From: Deltaproteobacteria bacterium
Lineage (GTDB): Bacteria; Desulfobacterota; Syntrophia; Syntrophales; JAAYKM01
NCBI GenBank assembly: GCA_019136935.1
Contig: JAGVTI010000216.1
Location: 1-5,516 of the forward strand
Length of the DNA: 5,516 bases
Direction of reading: 5' to 3'
The notes beneath the pieces are model-generated. The model was given only the letters and a program-made list of their open reading frames with translations. It made no database searches and was not told where the DNA came from. Both the position numbers and the translations under genes were made by a program. Shown here one piece after another: positions 1-5,434 of this stretch. Each line of letters opens with the position of its first letter. The first letter of the stretch is position 1.

Positions 1-634
1 GCGGAACGATGGCCGCGCCGGGGGTGCTTTGCCGGCCGAGGTCGATCATGTGACGGGCAATGGTCAGGAAATGGGAAACATCGATGGGGGCGCCCGGCCT
101 GGCTCCCGTCAGTTTGCAGAACGCTTCAGCCCGGTGGACGTGGCCGGGGTCCACGGGGTTTCCGATGGCCTCGACTCCCAAAACGGGGACCAGGACATCG
201 GAGCGGCTGGGGAAAACCGGTTCGTAGGAGGCATAGCCCTTGATCGGCTTGTGGGCCGAACCGTCGGCCTCGACAATCACATAATCCGCGATCCGCCTTT
301 CCAGCAGGGCGCCGGGCCATGCCGGATCGATGCCGGACAGCTTGTTGTCCGGCAGAAGCGTTGCTCCCAGGACAACCACCGGCATCCGGCCGAGTTCGCT
401 TTCCAGGTTTTCGGCAACGGTTTTCAAATCCTCGCCGATGACGGCGTGCGGGGTCTCGGGCAGAAAGATCTTGGTCGTCGTCGTCTGGATCACCCTTTTT
501 CCGCTGCCCGCGAGTTCCCGGGCAAGCCTTTCCATGAAGGAAGTTTTCCCCCCGGCGCCATAAACCGTCACGACTCCCCTGCCGGTCAGGGGCAGACGAG
601 GGGTAAGGGCCAGGTGGGGTAGGGTGGGGGACAC
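1..634 (-). CDS. yqeC: YqeC-family selenium-dependent hydroxylase accessory protein (3' end cut by window edge)
   Basis: This is a putative accessory ATPase-like protein of the YqeC family, associated with maturation of selenium-dependent molybdenum hydroxylases (xanthine dehydrogenase type); its exact reaction is not established. Translating the minus strand from a GTG at 634 gives 211 residues before the edge. Visible are a P-loop-like VTVYGAGGKTS (about 23-32), the family-like TTTTKIF (51-57), and the hallmark VEADGS followed by KPIKGY and EPVFP (about 121-142). I chose the GTG because it is the first plausible start after the upstream stop and puts the P-loop near the N-terminus as is usual; a weak AAAAGG precedes it. 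No ATG fits, since the first in-frame ATG falls after the P-loop. The family is about 230-260 residues, so only a short C-terminal part should be missing. The gene follows the molybdopterin-binding gene by 5 nt, implying cotranscription. Family assignment is strong; the selenium role is inherited from the family and is an inference. Confidence 0.87.
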   Translation of the reverse strand, partial: MSPTLPHLALTPRLPLTGRGVVTVYGAGGKTSFMERLARELAGSGKRVIQTTTTKIFLPETPHAVIGEDLKTVAENLESELGRMPVVVLGATLLPDNKLSGIDPAWPGALLERRIADYVIVEADGSAHKPIKGYASYEPVFPSRSDVLVPVLGVEAIGNPVDPGHVHRAEAFCKLTGARPGAPIDVSHFLTIARHMIDLGRQSTPGAAIVP

Positions 635-639
635 GGTCT

Positions 640-1668
640 TCAGCCTTTTCCCAGGGCGCAATTGGGATAAACGCATTCGGCGCAGCTTCGGCATAGTCCG
701 CCATGACCGAAACGGACAATTTCGTCAGCGGAAATTTTTTCCCCCGCCAGGAGCCTCGGCAGCAAAAGATCCAGGATGGTTGTGTCGGCATACATGGCGC
801 AACCGGGAACTCCGATGATCGGAATACTTCCCTTGTAAGCCATCAGGAACATGACGCCGGGCATAACGGGAGCGCCGTAACGGATGATTTTTGCTCCCGT
901 CATCCGGATTCCCGCCGGCGTGACATCATCGGGATCCACGGACATTCCGCCCGTAACGAGTATGAGTTCGCAGCCGTTTTCCAGGTGATCCAGGATGGCG
1001 CGGCAAATTTTTTTCTTTTCATCGCCAACATAGGTCAACGCCGGTTCCTCCAGGCCGAAAGCGGCGGCCTTATCCCGGAGGACCGGGCCGAATCCGTCCG
1101 CGATCCGCTCCTCGCAGACTTCGCGTCCCGTGATGACGCCGCCGACTTTGACTTTCTTGAAAGGGGCGATCGAAATGACGGGAAAAGCCTTTTCTGCGTG
1201 CCGTTCAACACGATTGACGAATTTTTCCTTGATCACCAGGGGGACGACTTTCGCGCCGGCCACTCTTTCTCCTTCCTTGACCGGCGTGTGGTTATGAAGC
1301 GTGACCACCGCGATTTGCGGTATGCGATTGATTCTGAGCAGGGTTCGCGCATCAATCTTCAAGACCCCCGCCTGTTCCGCAAAGAGGTCAAAGCGGCCCT
1401 CGGACGGACCTTTTATAACGAGGCCGGCTCCCCGGACAGCCTTGGCGATCCGCAGTCCCGCTTCTTCCTCGTGGAGCTCGTCCGGTTCGAGTTCCAACAG
1501 GGAGATATGGTGCTTACCCATACTGAGCAGGACGGGTACATCCTCTTCCCGGATCACGTGCCCCTTTTTGAAGCGAGGCCCCTTATACTCCCCTTTCACA
1601 ATTTGGGTCATGTCATGACAGAGGACTTTTCCCACGGCCTTTTCCGTTTCCAGATAGCGGTTCTTCAT
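640..1668 (-). CDS. Molybdopterin-binding (MoCF/MoeA-like) protein with C-terminal cysteine cluster
   Basis: This is a 342-residue predicted cytoplasmic protein with a MoeA/MogA-type molybdopterin-binding domain, expected to act in molybdenum cofactor handling or insertion. The N-terminal part carries AVGKVLCHDMTQIVKGEYKG (about 11-30), typical of this MoeA-like family. The MoCF core shows LVTGGMSVDPDDVTPAGI (about 237-254) and YGAPVMPGVMFL (about 264-275), then IPIIGVPGCAMY. The last 20 residues hold four cysteines, C326, C329, C332 and C337 (CX2CX2CX4C, then a GKG end), which classical MoeA lacks and which could bind a metal or Fe-S cluster. An in-frame ATG at 1689 would add seven residues, but the ATG at 1668 has GGGAG and GGAG upstream and starts directly at the conserved region, so I prefer it. 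yqeC follows by 5 nt, supporting a shared role in hydroxylase maturation. A specific gene symbol is not justified. Confidence 0.9.
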   Translation of the reverse strand: MKNRYLETEKAVGKVLCHDMTQIVKGEYKGPRFKKGHVIREEDVPVLLSMGKHHISLLELEPDELHEEEAGLRIAKAVRGAGLVIKGPSEGRFDLFAEQAGVLKIDARTLLRINRIPQIAVVTLHNHTPVKEGERVAGAKVVPLVIKEKFVNRVERHAEKAFPVISIAPFKKVKVGGVITGREVCEERIADGFGPVLRDKAAAFGLEEPALTYVGDEKKKICRAILDHLENGCELILVTGGMSVDPDDVTPAGIRMTGAKIIRYGAPVMPGVMFLMAYKGSIPIIGVPGCAMYADTTILDLLLPRLLAGEKISADEIVRFGHGGLCRSCAECVYPNCALGKG

Positions 1669-1787
1669 GCTCCGAGCTCCCTTTCGCATTTCAACGTCAT
1701 GTTGATCTCATTGTAACGATCATTTCCAACGTTCCTGTTTCCCTCTCAGGGGACGAAAACGGGGAACATTTTCTGAATGAATCGGGA

Positions 1788-1801
1788 TGTATGGGCATAC
1801 A
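1788..1801. promoter_or_regulatory. Perfect 6+6 palindrome overlapping the candidate -10; possible operator
   Basis: TGTATG, a 2-nt spacer GG, then CATACA form a perfect inverted repeat. It covers the predicted -10 region of the candidate promoter upstream of the molybdopterin-binding gene, a position where a dimeric repressor would block RNA polymerase. No regulator is identified and the half-site is short, so this is an inference from symmetry and location only. Confidence 0.3.
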
Positions 1802-1823
1802 ACAGGGGTCCGGGGGATGTCAA
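1794..1823 (-). promoter_or_regulatory. Candidate promoter for the molybdopterin-binding gene/yqeC pair
   Basis: Reading the minus strand, a perfect -35 hexamer TTGACA occupies 1823-1818. At 17-18 nt spacing the -10 position is GTATGC or TATGCC, only a partial match to TATAAT. Transcription would begin near 1785 and leave a leader of about 120 nt before the ATG at 1668. A perfect -35 with a poor -10 could indicate activator dependence, or the match may be chance. It is the best promoter candidate I see between the GGDEF gene and this operon. Confidence 0.35.
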
Positions 1824-1838
1824 GGTAAAGATCCGGAC

Positions 1839-1861
1839 GATACCGGGCAGCCCGGCATATC
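1839..1861 (-). terminator. Hairpin downstream of the GGDEF gene; weak terminator candidate
   Basis: A compact GC-rich stem, CCGGG with CCCGG around a CAG loop (1843-1855), is flanked by GATA and TATC that can extend it with a 2-nt bulge. It lies about 40 nt past the stop codon of the cNMP-GGDEF gene. No U-tract follows on the minus strand, so intrinsic termination is doubtful. It may instead stabilise the mRNA 3' end. Confidence 0.25.
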
Positions 1862-1902
1862 TCGGGGAAAGAAAAGGATGGAATCCGGTTTTAATGAGCG
1901 GT

Positions 1903-2823
1903 TCAGCCGGTTACGTCGTATTCCGCCGCGTCCCTGGTCCGGTAAAGAGCGGCTTCGACCGTCTGGAAAAGGGTTTTGGTCGTATCCTCGGCGGCCATCT
2001 CCGCGATTCCCATGGATACGGCAGGGTGGGGTTTGCGTCTTCCATCGGGCATGATGGGCACGGCGTCCATGATTTCCCTTTTGAGCCTGCCGGCAACGGA
2101 GCTCGCCGCCTCCTCGTCCTTGTCCGGCAGAAGGACGAGAAAATGGTTGTCGCTGTAGCGGGCGACCACTTCCGTGGGACGGAGATGATCGCTGATGGTG
2201 TGTGCCAGGGAATACAGGACGCGGTTTCCGTAAGCGGTGCCGTATTTTTCGTTAAACTGCCTGAAATGGTCGATGCCGATCAGGATCAGGGACAAAGGGG
2301 TGCTGTCGATGCGGGCCCGATGCATCTGGCGTCCCAGGGTGCGTTCCAGCCAGTAGCGGTTGCGGAGTCCTGTCAGGGCGTCGATGCTTCCGTAATGATA
2401 GGCTTCCAGTGCGACCCGGCTGTCTTCGTCCCGGGGGGCATCGGTGCGGCGAAGGCGCCGGGTCATACTGAACAGGAGATTACAGGCCGCGGCATGGGAT
2501 GCGTGTACCAGGGACCAGAGGATATCTTCTTCGATGCATAAAAAACGGCTCGGTTCATTGGCGACGACGTAGGATGTGGCCGGTTCCTGATCGATAACCG
2601 ACATCTCTCCGACATTTTCCCCCGGTCCCAGAATTGCGTCGGGGATACTGTCCAATGAATCGTTATGAATTCTTAAGGAGCCGTCGAGGAGGCAATAGAC
2701 CGTCTGGTTCGACTGGCCCGGCCGGATCAGAATCTCCCCCTGCTCCGCGGTTCTGACCGTACAGGCGTCCAAAAGACCGCGTATGGATTCGATGCTGACA
2801 TTTTTAAAAAGCTGGCTCGGCAT
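1903..2823 (-). CDS. Cyclic nucleotide-binding domain / degenerate GGDEF domain protein
   Basis: This is a 306-residue predicted cytoplasmic signalling protein without transmembrane segments. Residues about 5-120 form a Crp-type cNMP-binding fold: ILIRPGQSNQTVYCLLDGSL, then VGEMSVID. Residues about 147-300 form a GGDEF (diguanylate cyclase) fold beginning DALTGLRNRYWLE and ending ALYRTRD. The signature GGDEF is replaced by SDNHF (224-228), the first metal-binding Asp of the DxDxF motif is Gly183, and the conserved Asp of the later GD pair is Asn200, so c-di-GMP synthesis is unlikely. The inhibitory-site RxxD reads RPTE (215-218). In the cNMP domain the phosphate-binding Arg expected about ten residues after Gly72-Glu73 is absent (PATSY). 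There is no HTH domain. The start ATG has AAGGG about 8 nt upstream. It stands alone between longer gaps. It is probably a sensor, scaffold or c-di-GMP effector rather than an enzyme; the domain calls are firm, the function is not. Confidence 0.92.
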   Translation of the reverse strand: MPSQLFKNVSIESIRGLLDACTVRTAEQGEILIRPGQSNQTVYCLLDGSLRIHNDSLDSIPDAILGPGENVGEMSVIDQEPATSYVVANEPSRFLCIEEDILWSLVHASHAAACNLLFSMTRRLRRTDAPRDEDSRVALEAYHYGSIDALTGLRNRYWLERTLGRQMHRARIDSTPLSLILIGIDHFRQFNEKYGTAYGNRVLYSLAHTISDHLRPTEVVARYSDNHFLVLLPDKDEEAASSVAGRLKREIMDAVPIMPDGRRKPHPAVSMGIAEMAAEDTTKTLFQTVEAALYRTRDAAEYDVTG

Positions 2824-2920
2824 TCATTTCCCTTATTCCTTTCCCCCCGACTTGAAGGGGCCTTGAAAAAGACGTTTGTTTTAGAACCGGGAACCGACGC
2901 AGACATGATTGACCAATAAA

Positions 2921-3087
2921 GGAGGTCGGCAATGACGGTAACTTATAGCAGGGTAAATGAATTGTCTGCAACATCAAGTGTTTCCGAAATCACACTTGAG
3001 CCGGGCGACGCCGGTTCGGGGCTGAGCCCGGCGAAAAGCGAGCCGATGGGAAACAACGATGGTCGTGCGAAAGAAGAACGCAGCGCG
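2921..3087 (+). other. Strong plus-strand ribosome binding site and open 5' reading frame of unknown status
   Basis: A near-perfect Shine-Dalgarno, AAAGGAGGT, sits 6 nt from an ATG at 2932, better than the sites of the real genes here. The frame opens MTVTYSRVNELSATSSVSE and continues with a Gly/Ser/Glu-rich stretch for 52 codons before reaching the antisense of prfC, where it stays open to 3852. The first 20 or so codons are more AT-rich than the neighbouring genes. I do not recognise the protein. Most of the full 306-codon frame is an antisense shadow of prfC, so only the 5' section could be an independent small gene, a truncated remnant, or a chance start. It would be divergent from the GGDEF gene and converge on prfC. 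Confidence 0.3.
2974..3032. repeat. Two abutting perfect inverted repeats (tandem hairpins) downstream of prfC
   Basis: The first hairpin is TCAAGTGT (2974-2981), a 10-nt loop, and ACACTTGA (2992-2999). The second starts on the next base: GCCGGGC (3000-3006), a 19-nt loop, and GCCCGGC (3026-3032), with an alternative CGCCGG/CCGGCG pairing inside it. They lie 56 nt beyond the prfC stop codon in the minus direction. Neither is followed by a U-tract on either strand, so they are not classical intrinsic terminators. A 3'-end stabiliser, a factor-dependent termination aid or a protein site are possible. Confidence 0.5.
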
Positions 3088-4677
3088 TCAACTGCCGTAG
3101 TTGTGTTCGATGGTCTTCTGGAAGGAAATTGCGGGCCACTGCTTGATCGTGTCCTGGAGACGCCATTCATTGGGGGCCAGGTAGGCCAGGTTTCCCTCCG
3201 CATCGTAGGCGAGGTAAGAACGCGCGGCCTTTTCGAACTCCTTCAGGGCGGCCTTGTCATCACAGTGGATCCAGCGAACTGTCGTGTAATCGATCGCCTC
3301 GCAGATACAATCGACATGGTACTCGTTTCTCAAGCGGGAGAGGATCACGTCGAACTGCAGGATGCCGACGGCCCCGAGGATAAAGTCGCTGTGCCCCAGC
3401 GGTTTGAAGAGCTGGACGGCCCCTTCCTCGGCGAGTTGTGTCAGCCCCTTCTCCAACTGCTTCGACCGGAGTGGATCGCGCAGCCTGACCCGGCGGAAAT
3501 GTTCGGGGGCGAAATTCGGAATCCCCGTGAAGCGGAAGGTTTCTTTTTCCGTAAACGTGTCGCCGATCTTGATCGTCCCGTGATTATGAATGCCGATGAT
3601 GTCGCCGGGAAACGCTTCCTCAACGTGGCTGCGATCCTGGGCCATGAACATCGTGGCCTGGTTGATCTGGATATCCTTGCCCAGGCGGTGATGGCGAACC
3701 CGGATGCCGGGGGTGAATTTACCGGAGCAGATCCGGAAAAAGGCGATCCGGTCCCGGTGGGCCGGGTCCATGTTGGCCTGAATCTTAAAGACGAACCCGG
3801 AAAACTCCTCTTCCGCGGGGTTCACCATGCGGGTGGTGGCCTGGCGGGGTGAAGGGGCGGGGGCCAGTTCGACAAAGGTGTTCAGCAATTCCCGGACACC
3901 GAAATTGTTGATGGCACTGCCGAAAAAGACGGGAGTCTGGTTTCCTTTCAGGTATTCCCGGTGGTCGAAGGGGTTCGCCGCCGCCTCCAGGAGTTCCACG
4001 TCGTTTCGCAGTTCATTGGCCTGGCTGCCGAGCAGCCCGTCCAACCGGGCGTCGCCGAGATCGTGGATGACGATCCCTTCCTGAATTTTGCCGTGATGGG
4101 TCTGGGAAAACAGGTGGAGTTCCTTCCGGTAGAGATCGTACGTCCCCTTGAAGAGCTTCCCCATCCCGATGGGCCAGGTCATGGGAACGCATTCGATCTG
4201 GAGTGAATCCTCGATGTCCGACAGGATGGTCAACGGTTCGAGACCGGCCCGGTCCAGCTTGTTGATGAACGTGATGATGGGGGTGTTCCGCATGCGGCAC
4301 ACCTCCATCAGGTTCTTGGTCCGTGATTCGACGCCCTTGCCGCTGTCGATGACCATGAGGGCGCTGTCGACGGCGGTCAGGACGCGATAGGTGTCCTCGG
4401 AGAAATCTTCGTGACCCGGCGTGTCGAGGAGGTTGATCTCGTAATCCCGGTAGCTGAAGTTCATGACGGAGGTGCTGACGGAAATGCCCCTTTGCTGTTC
4501 CATGGACATCCAGTCGCTTGTCGTATGGCGGGTGGCCTTCCGTGCCTTGACGGCCCCGGCCATCTGGATGGCCCCGCCGTACAGCAGGAGTTTTTCCGTT
4601 AACGTCGTTTTCCCCGCGTCGGGATGGCTGATGATGGCAAAGGTGCGCCGCCGCTGTATCTCTTTTTCATTACTCAT
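3088..4677 (-). CDS. prfC: Peptide chain release factor 3 (RF3)
   Basis: This is a complete 529-residue translational GTPase, the same length as E. coli RF3, that recycles RF1/RF2 from the ribosome after peptide release. The G domain shows G1 HPDAGKTT (18-25), the switch/G2 segment [10 protein letters not shown] (63-72), G3 DTPGH (85-89), G4 NKLD (139-142) and G5 GSAINNFG (253-260). Domain II and the C-terminal domain follow, with [14 protein letters not shown] and [10 protein letters not shown] as typical RF3 segments, and the end [17 protein letters not shown] matches the usual C-terminus. The ATG at 4677 is the only reasonable start: an in-frame TGA lies just upstream and the N-terminus is already full length. 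No clear Shine-Dalgarno is present in the preceding 20 nt. The gene is monocistronic here, with a long structured upstream region (4678-5046) that contains repeats and a terminator-ended transcript. Nothing in the protein looks broken; identity is essentially certain. Confidence 0.98.
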   Translation of the reverse strand: MSNEKEIQRRRTFAIISHPDAGKTTLTEKLLLYGGAIQMAGAVKARKATRHTTSDWMSMEQQRGISVSTSVMNFSYRDYEINLLDTPGHEDFSEDTYRVLTAVDSALMVIDSGKGVESRTKNLMEVCRMRNTPIITFINKLDRAGLEPLTILSDIEDSLQIECVPMTWPIGMGKLFKGTYDLYRKELHLFSQTHHGKIQEGIVIHDLGDARLDGLLGSQANELRNDVELLEAAANPFDHREYLKGNQTPVFFGSAINNFGVRELLNTFVELAPAPSPRQATTRMVNPAEEEFSGFVFKIQANMDPAHRDRIAFFRICSGKFTPGIRVRHHRLGKDIQINQATMFMAQDRSHVEEAFPGDIIGIHNHGTIKIGDTFTEKETFRFTGIPNFAPEHFRRVRLRDPLRSKQLEKGLTQLAEEGAVQLFKPLGHSDFILGAVGILQFDVILSRLRNEYHVDCICEAIDYTTVRWIHCDDKAALKEFEKAARSYLAYDAEGNLAYLAPNEWRLQDTIKQWPAISFQKTIEHNYGS

Positions 4678-4722
4678 GGATCAAACTTTTGAACCGCACT
4701 TTACCGGCGATCCGATTCAACT

Positions 4723-4750
4723 CCAGGGTGTTTGTCACACCGGACGCTGG
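4723..4750 (-). promoter_or_regulatory. Bulged hairpin in the prfC 5' leader
   Basis: In the minus-strand RNA, CCAG, a 5-nt bulge, GGTGT, a 5-nt loop, ACACC and CTGG can pair into a 9-bp stem with a one-sided bulge. It lies 46-73 nt upstream of the prfC ATG, which lacks a clear Shine-Dalgarno. It matches no riboswitch family I recognise. A role in prfC mRNA structure is possible but unproven. Confidence 0.3.
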
Positions 4751-4765
4751 AGATTGTGTCGTCAT

Positions 4766-4815
4766 GTCATTCTGAGGCGTCAGCCGAAGAGTCTCTTCTT
4801 TTCGCCCGGAATGAC
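4766..4815. repeat. 50-bp palindromic intergenic repeat (REP/MITE-like)
   Basis: The element is bounded by GTCATTC (4766-4772) and GAATGAC (4809-4815), has an inner pair GGCG/CGCC (4776-4779 and 4803-4806), and a central palindrome GAAGAG-T-CTCTTC. Nested symmetry of this form, with TCATTCTGAGG ... CGAAGA ... GGAATGAC, resembles the dispersed short repeats seen between genes in many anaerobe and deltaproteobacterial genomes. That resemblance is from memory, not from a search. It lies about 90 nt upstream of prfC. Confidence 0.6.
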
Positions 4816-4920
4816 CTCGAATGTAAATTGGGTATCGCGACACAGTCTCGCTGATCCGGCATCCATTTCCGGCAGGTCATGCCAAAGGAGCATAACCATC
4901 CATATTTTATCAAGAATTCA

Positions 4921-4948
4921 GGCATTTCGGACGCAGGGAGAAATCCTG
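4921..4948. repeat. Decayed half of a related short repeat
   Basis: The stretch CATTTCGGACGCAGGGAGAA (from 4923) followed by ATCC resembles the widespread repeat form TCATTTCG...CGCAGGGAGAAATC, the companion variant of the GTCATTC element 105 nt away. No matching opposite end is visible, so it appears truncated or eroded. The assignment rests on remembered repeat consensus and needs a genome-wide comparison. Confidence 0.4.
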
Positions 4949-4971
4949 ATATCCGAGGGAGCCGCCGCTCC

Positions 4972-5002
4972 ATAAATAAAAAAGGGCTCACCCTGCAGCC
5001 CT
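4972..5002 (-). terminator. Intrinsic terminator ending the short transcript
   Basis: On the minus strand AGGGCT, an 8-nt loop GCAGGGTG and AGCCCT form a 6-bp stem, followed at once by TTTTTT-A-TTT (4983-4974). This is a canonical rho-independent layout on the strand read from the promoter at 5053-5081. A second 5-bp hairpin, GGAGC/GCTCC with a 4-nt loop (4958-4971), follows and may act as a back-up or belong to the flanking repeats. No protein gene ends here. Confidence 0.75.
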
Positions 5003-5046
5003 GTTGCGGATATGTTTTCAATCCCGGCGAATCCTCTGCCTAGCGT
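4974..5046 (-). ncRNA. Candidate small RNA, about 73 nt, or terminated prfC leader
   Basis: The interval runs from a predicted start (A at about 5046, 7 nt after the -10 box) to the U-tract of the terminator. It contains no ATG with a ribosome site before the terminator; a TTG-initiated frame beginning at 5021 runs through the terminator and the repeats and looks non-coding. I do not recognise an Rfam family: it lacks the SRP tetraloop region, tRNA folds and 6S features. It could be a free small RNA, or the aborted form of a prfC leader if some polymerases read on 300 nt to 4677. The promoter-plus-terminator framing is seen directly; the existence of the RNA is inferred. Confidence 0.55.
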
Positions 5047-5052
5047 GGCGCG

Positions 5053-5081
5053 CTTATACAGAAGAGGCCCGTAATTGTCAA
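5053..5081 (-). promoter_or_regulatory. Strong sigma-70 promoter
   Basis: On the minus strand a perfect -35 TTGACA (5081-5076) is followed by a 17-nt spacer and TATAAG (5058-5053), a 5-of-6 match to the -10 consensus. A short near-palindrome, ATTG-TG-CAAT, lies just upstream of the -35. It is the best promoter in the window and points at the 73-nt terminated unit and then prfC. No coding frame overlaps it convincingly. Confidence 0.75.
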
Positions 5082-5406
5082 GAAATCATTGCACAATTGA
5101 TCCCGTACGGCGTTACCCCGGCAACCCCGGGACGAGGATCGTAGACCCTGTCTATAAGGATGAGAGCGGGAATGATCCACCATATCGGGGAAGGATCGCC
5201 TTCCATTCTGAGACGGGGGCCATGCAAACCGGAACAAATTCGGCGGTGGTGGAAATGGCTGCAACGGCCGGCGATGTCGGCCCCAGTAATTAGGATTTTT
5301 TTCCGGAAGGAAAATTTCCCCCCGTGCAGGCGGCTGGGAGGGAACAACGATCCGCCGCCGCTGTCAACGATTTTCTATCTGTGGTTGTACTAATTTACGT
5401 GAATCC
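5082..5406. other. 325-bp region without recognisable gene
   Basis: Short frames exist on both strands (for example 5078-5347 minus from a TTG, and 5160-5393 plus from an ATG), but none has a recognisable domain, a good ribosome site or convincing composition. Small inverted repeats are present: TAGAC-cct-GTCTA (5142-5154), GGCCG/CGGCC (5266-5282), TTTTCC-GGAA-GGAAAA (5299-5314) and GGCGGC/GCCGCC around a 19-nt loop (5329-5359). None is followed closely by a U-tract. It may be eroded coding or regulatory sequence; I see no supported function. Confidence 0.4.
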
Positions 5407-5434
5407 GGATTGACCGCCGCAACCCGGTCAATCC
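5407..5434 (-). terminator. Perfect 10-bp hairpin spanning the stop codon of the right-edge gene
   Basis: GGATTGACCG (5407-5416) and CGGTCAATCC (5425-5434) pair perfectly around an 8-nt loop. In the minus-strand mRNA the stop codon at 5430-5428 is inside the upstream arm. The following RNA is GGATTCACG without a U-run, so it is not a standard intrinsic terminator; it may mark or protect the mRNA 3' end. Confidence 0.4.

Noticed and set aside
126..791. 221-codon minus-strand frame overlapping yqeC
   Set aside because: Composition is Arg/Pro/Gly-rich without any motif, while the adjacent frame from GTG 634 gives a clean YqeC protein.
1666..1701. 11-codon frame (ATG at 1701) whose TGA overlaps the ATG at 1668, a possible leader peptide
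   Set aside because: No ribosome site upstream and no notable codon content; ATGA overlaps of this kind arise easily by chance.
703..1716. 337-codon plus-strand frame
   Set aside because: It lies antisense to the well-supported molybdopterin-binding gene and has no recognisable domain; a GC-rich shadow frame.
1732..1768. GTTCC ... GGAAC inverted repeat in the leader of the molybdopterin-binding gene, possible riboswitch
   Set aside because: The stem is short and interrupted and does not match the Moco riboswitch features I know; left as an unsupported symmetry.
1777..2541. 254-codon plus-strand frame
   Set aside because: Antisense to the cNMP-GGDEF gene, whose domains are clear; no domain or ribosome site of its own.
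4767..5021. 84-codon minus-strand frame from a TTG, possible small protein
   Set aside because: It runs through the intrinsic terminator and both short repeats, ending exactly in the palindromic repeat; better explained as non-coding.
5266..5302. GGCCG/CGGCC hairpin and a run of seven Ts on the plus strand, possible terminator
   Set aside because: The T-run starts 13 nt after the stem, too far for an intrinsic terminator, and no plus-strand gene precedes it.
5078..5347. 89-codon minus-strand frame with a hydrophobic IWWIIPALILI stretch, possible small membrane protein
   Set aside because: TTG start with a poor ribosome site, no recognisable family, and its end overlaps the strong promoter; a single hydrophobic run is not enough.
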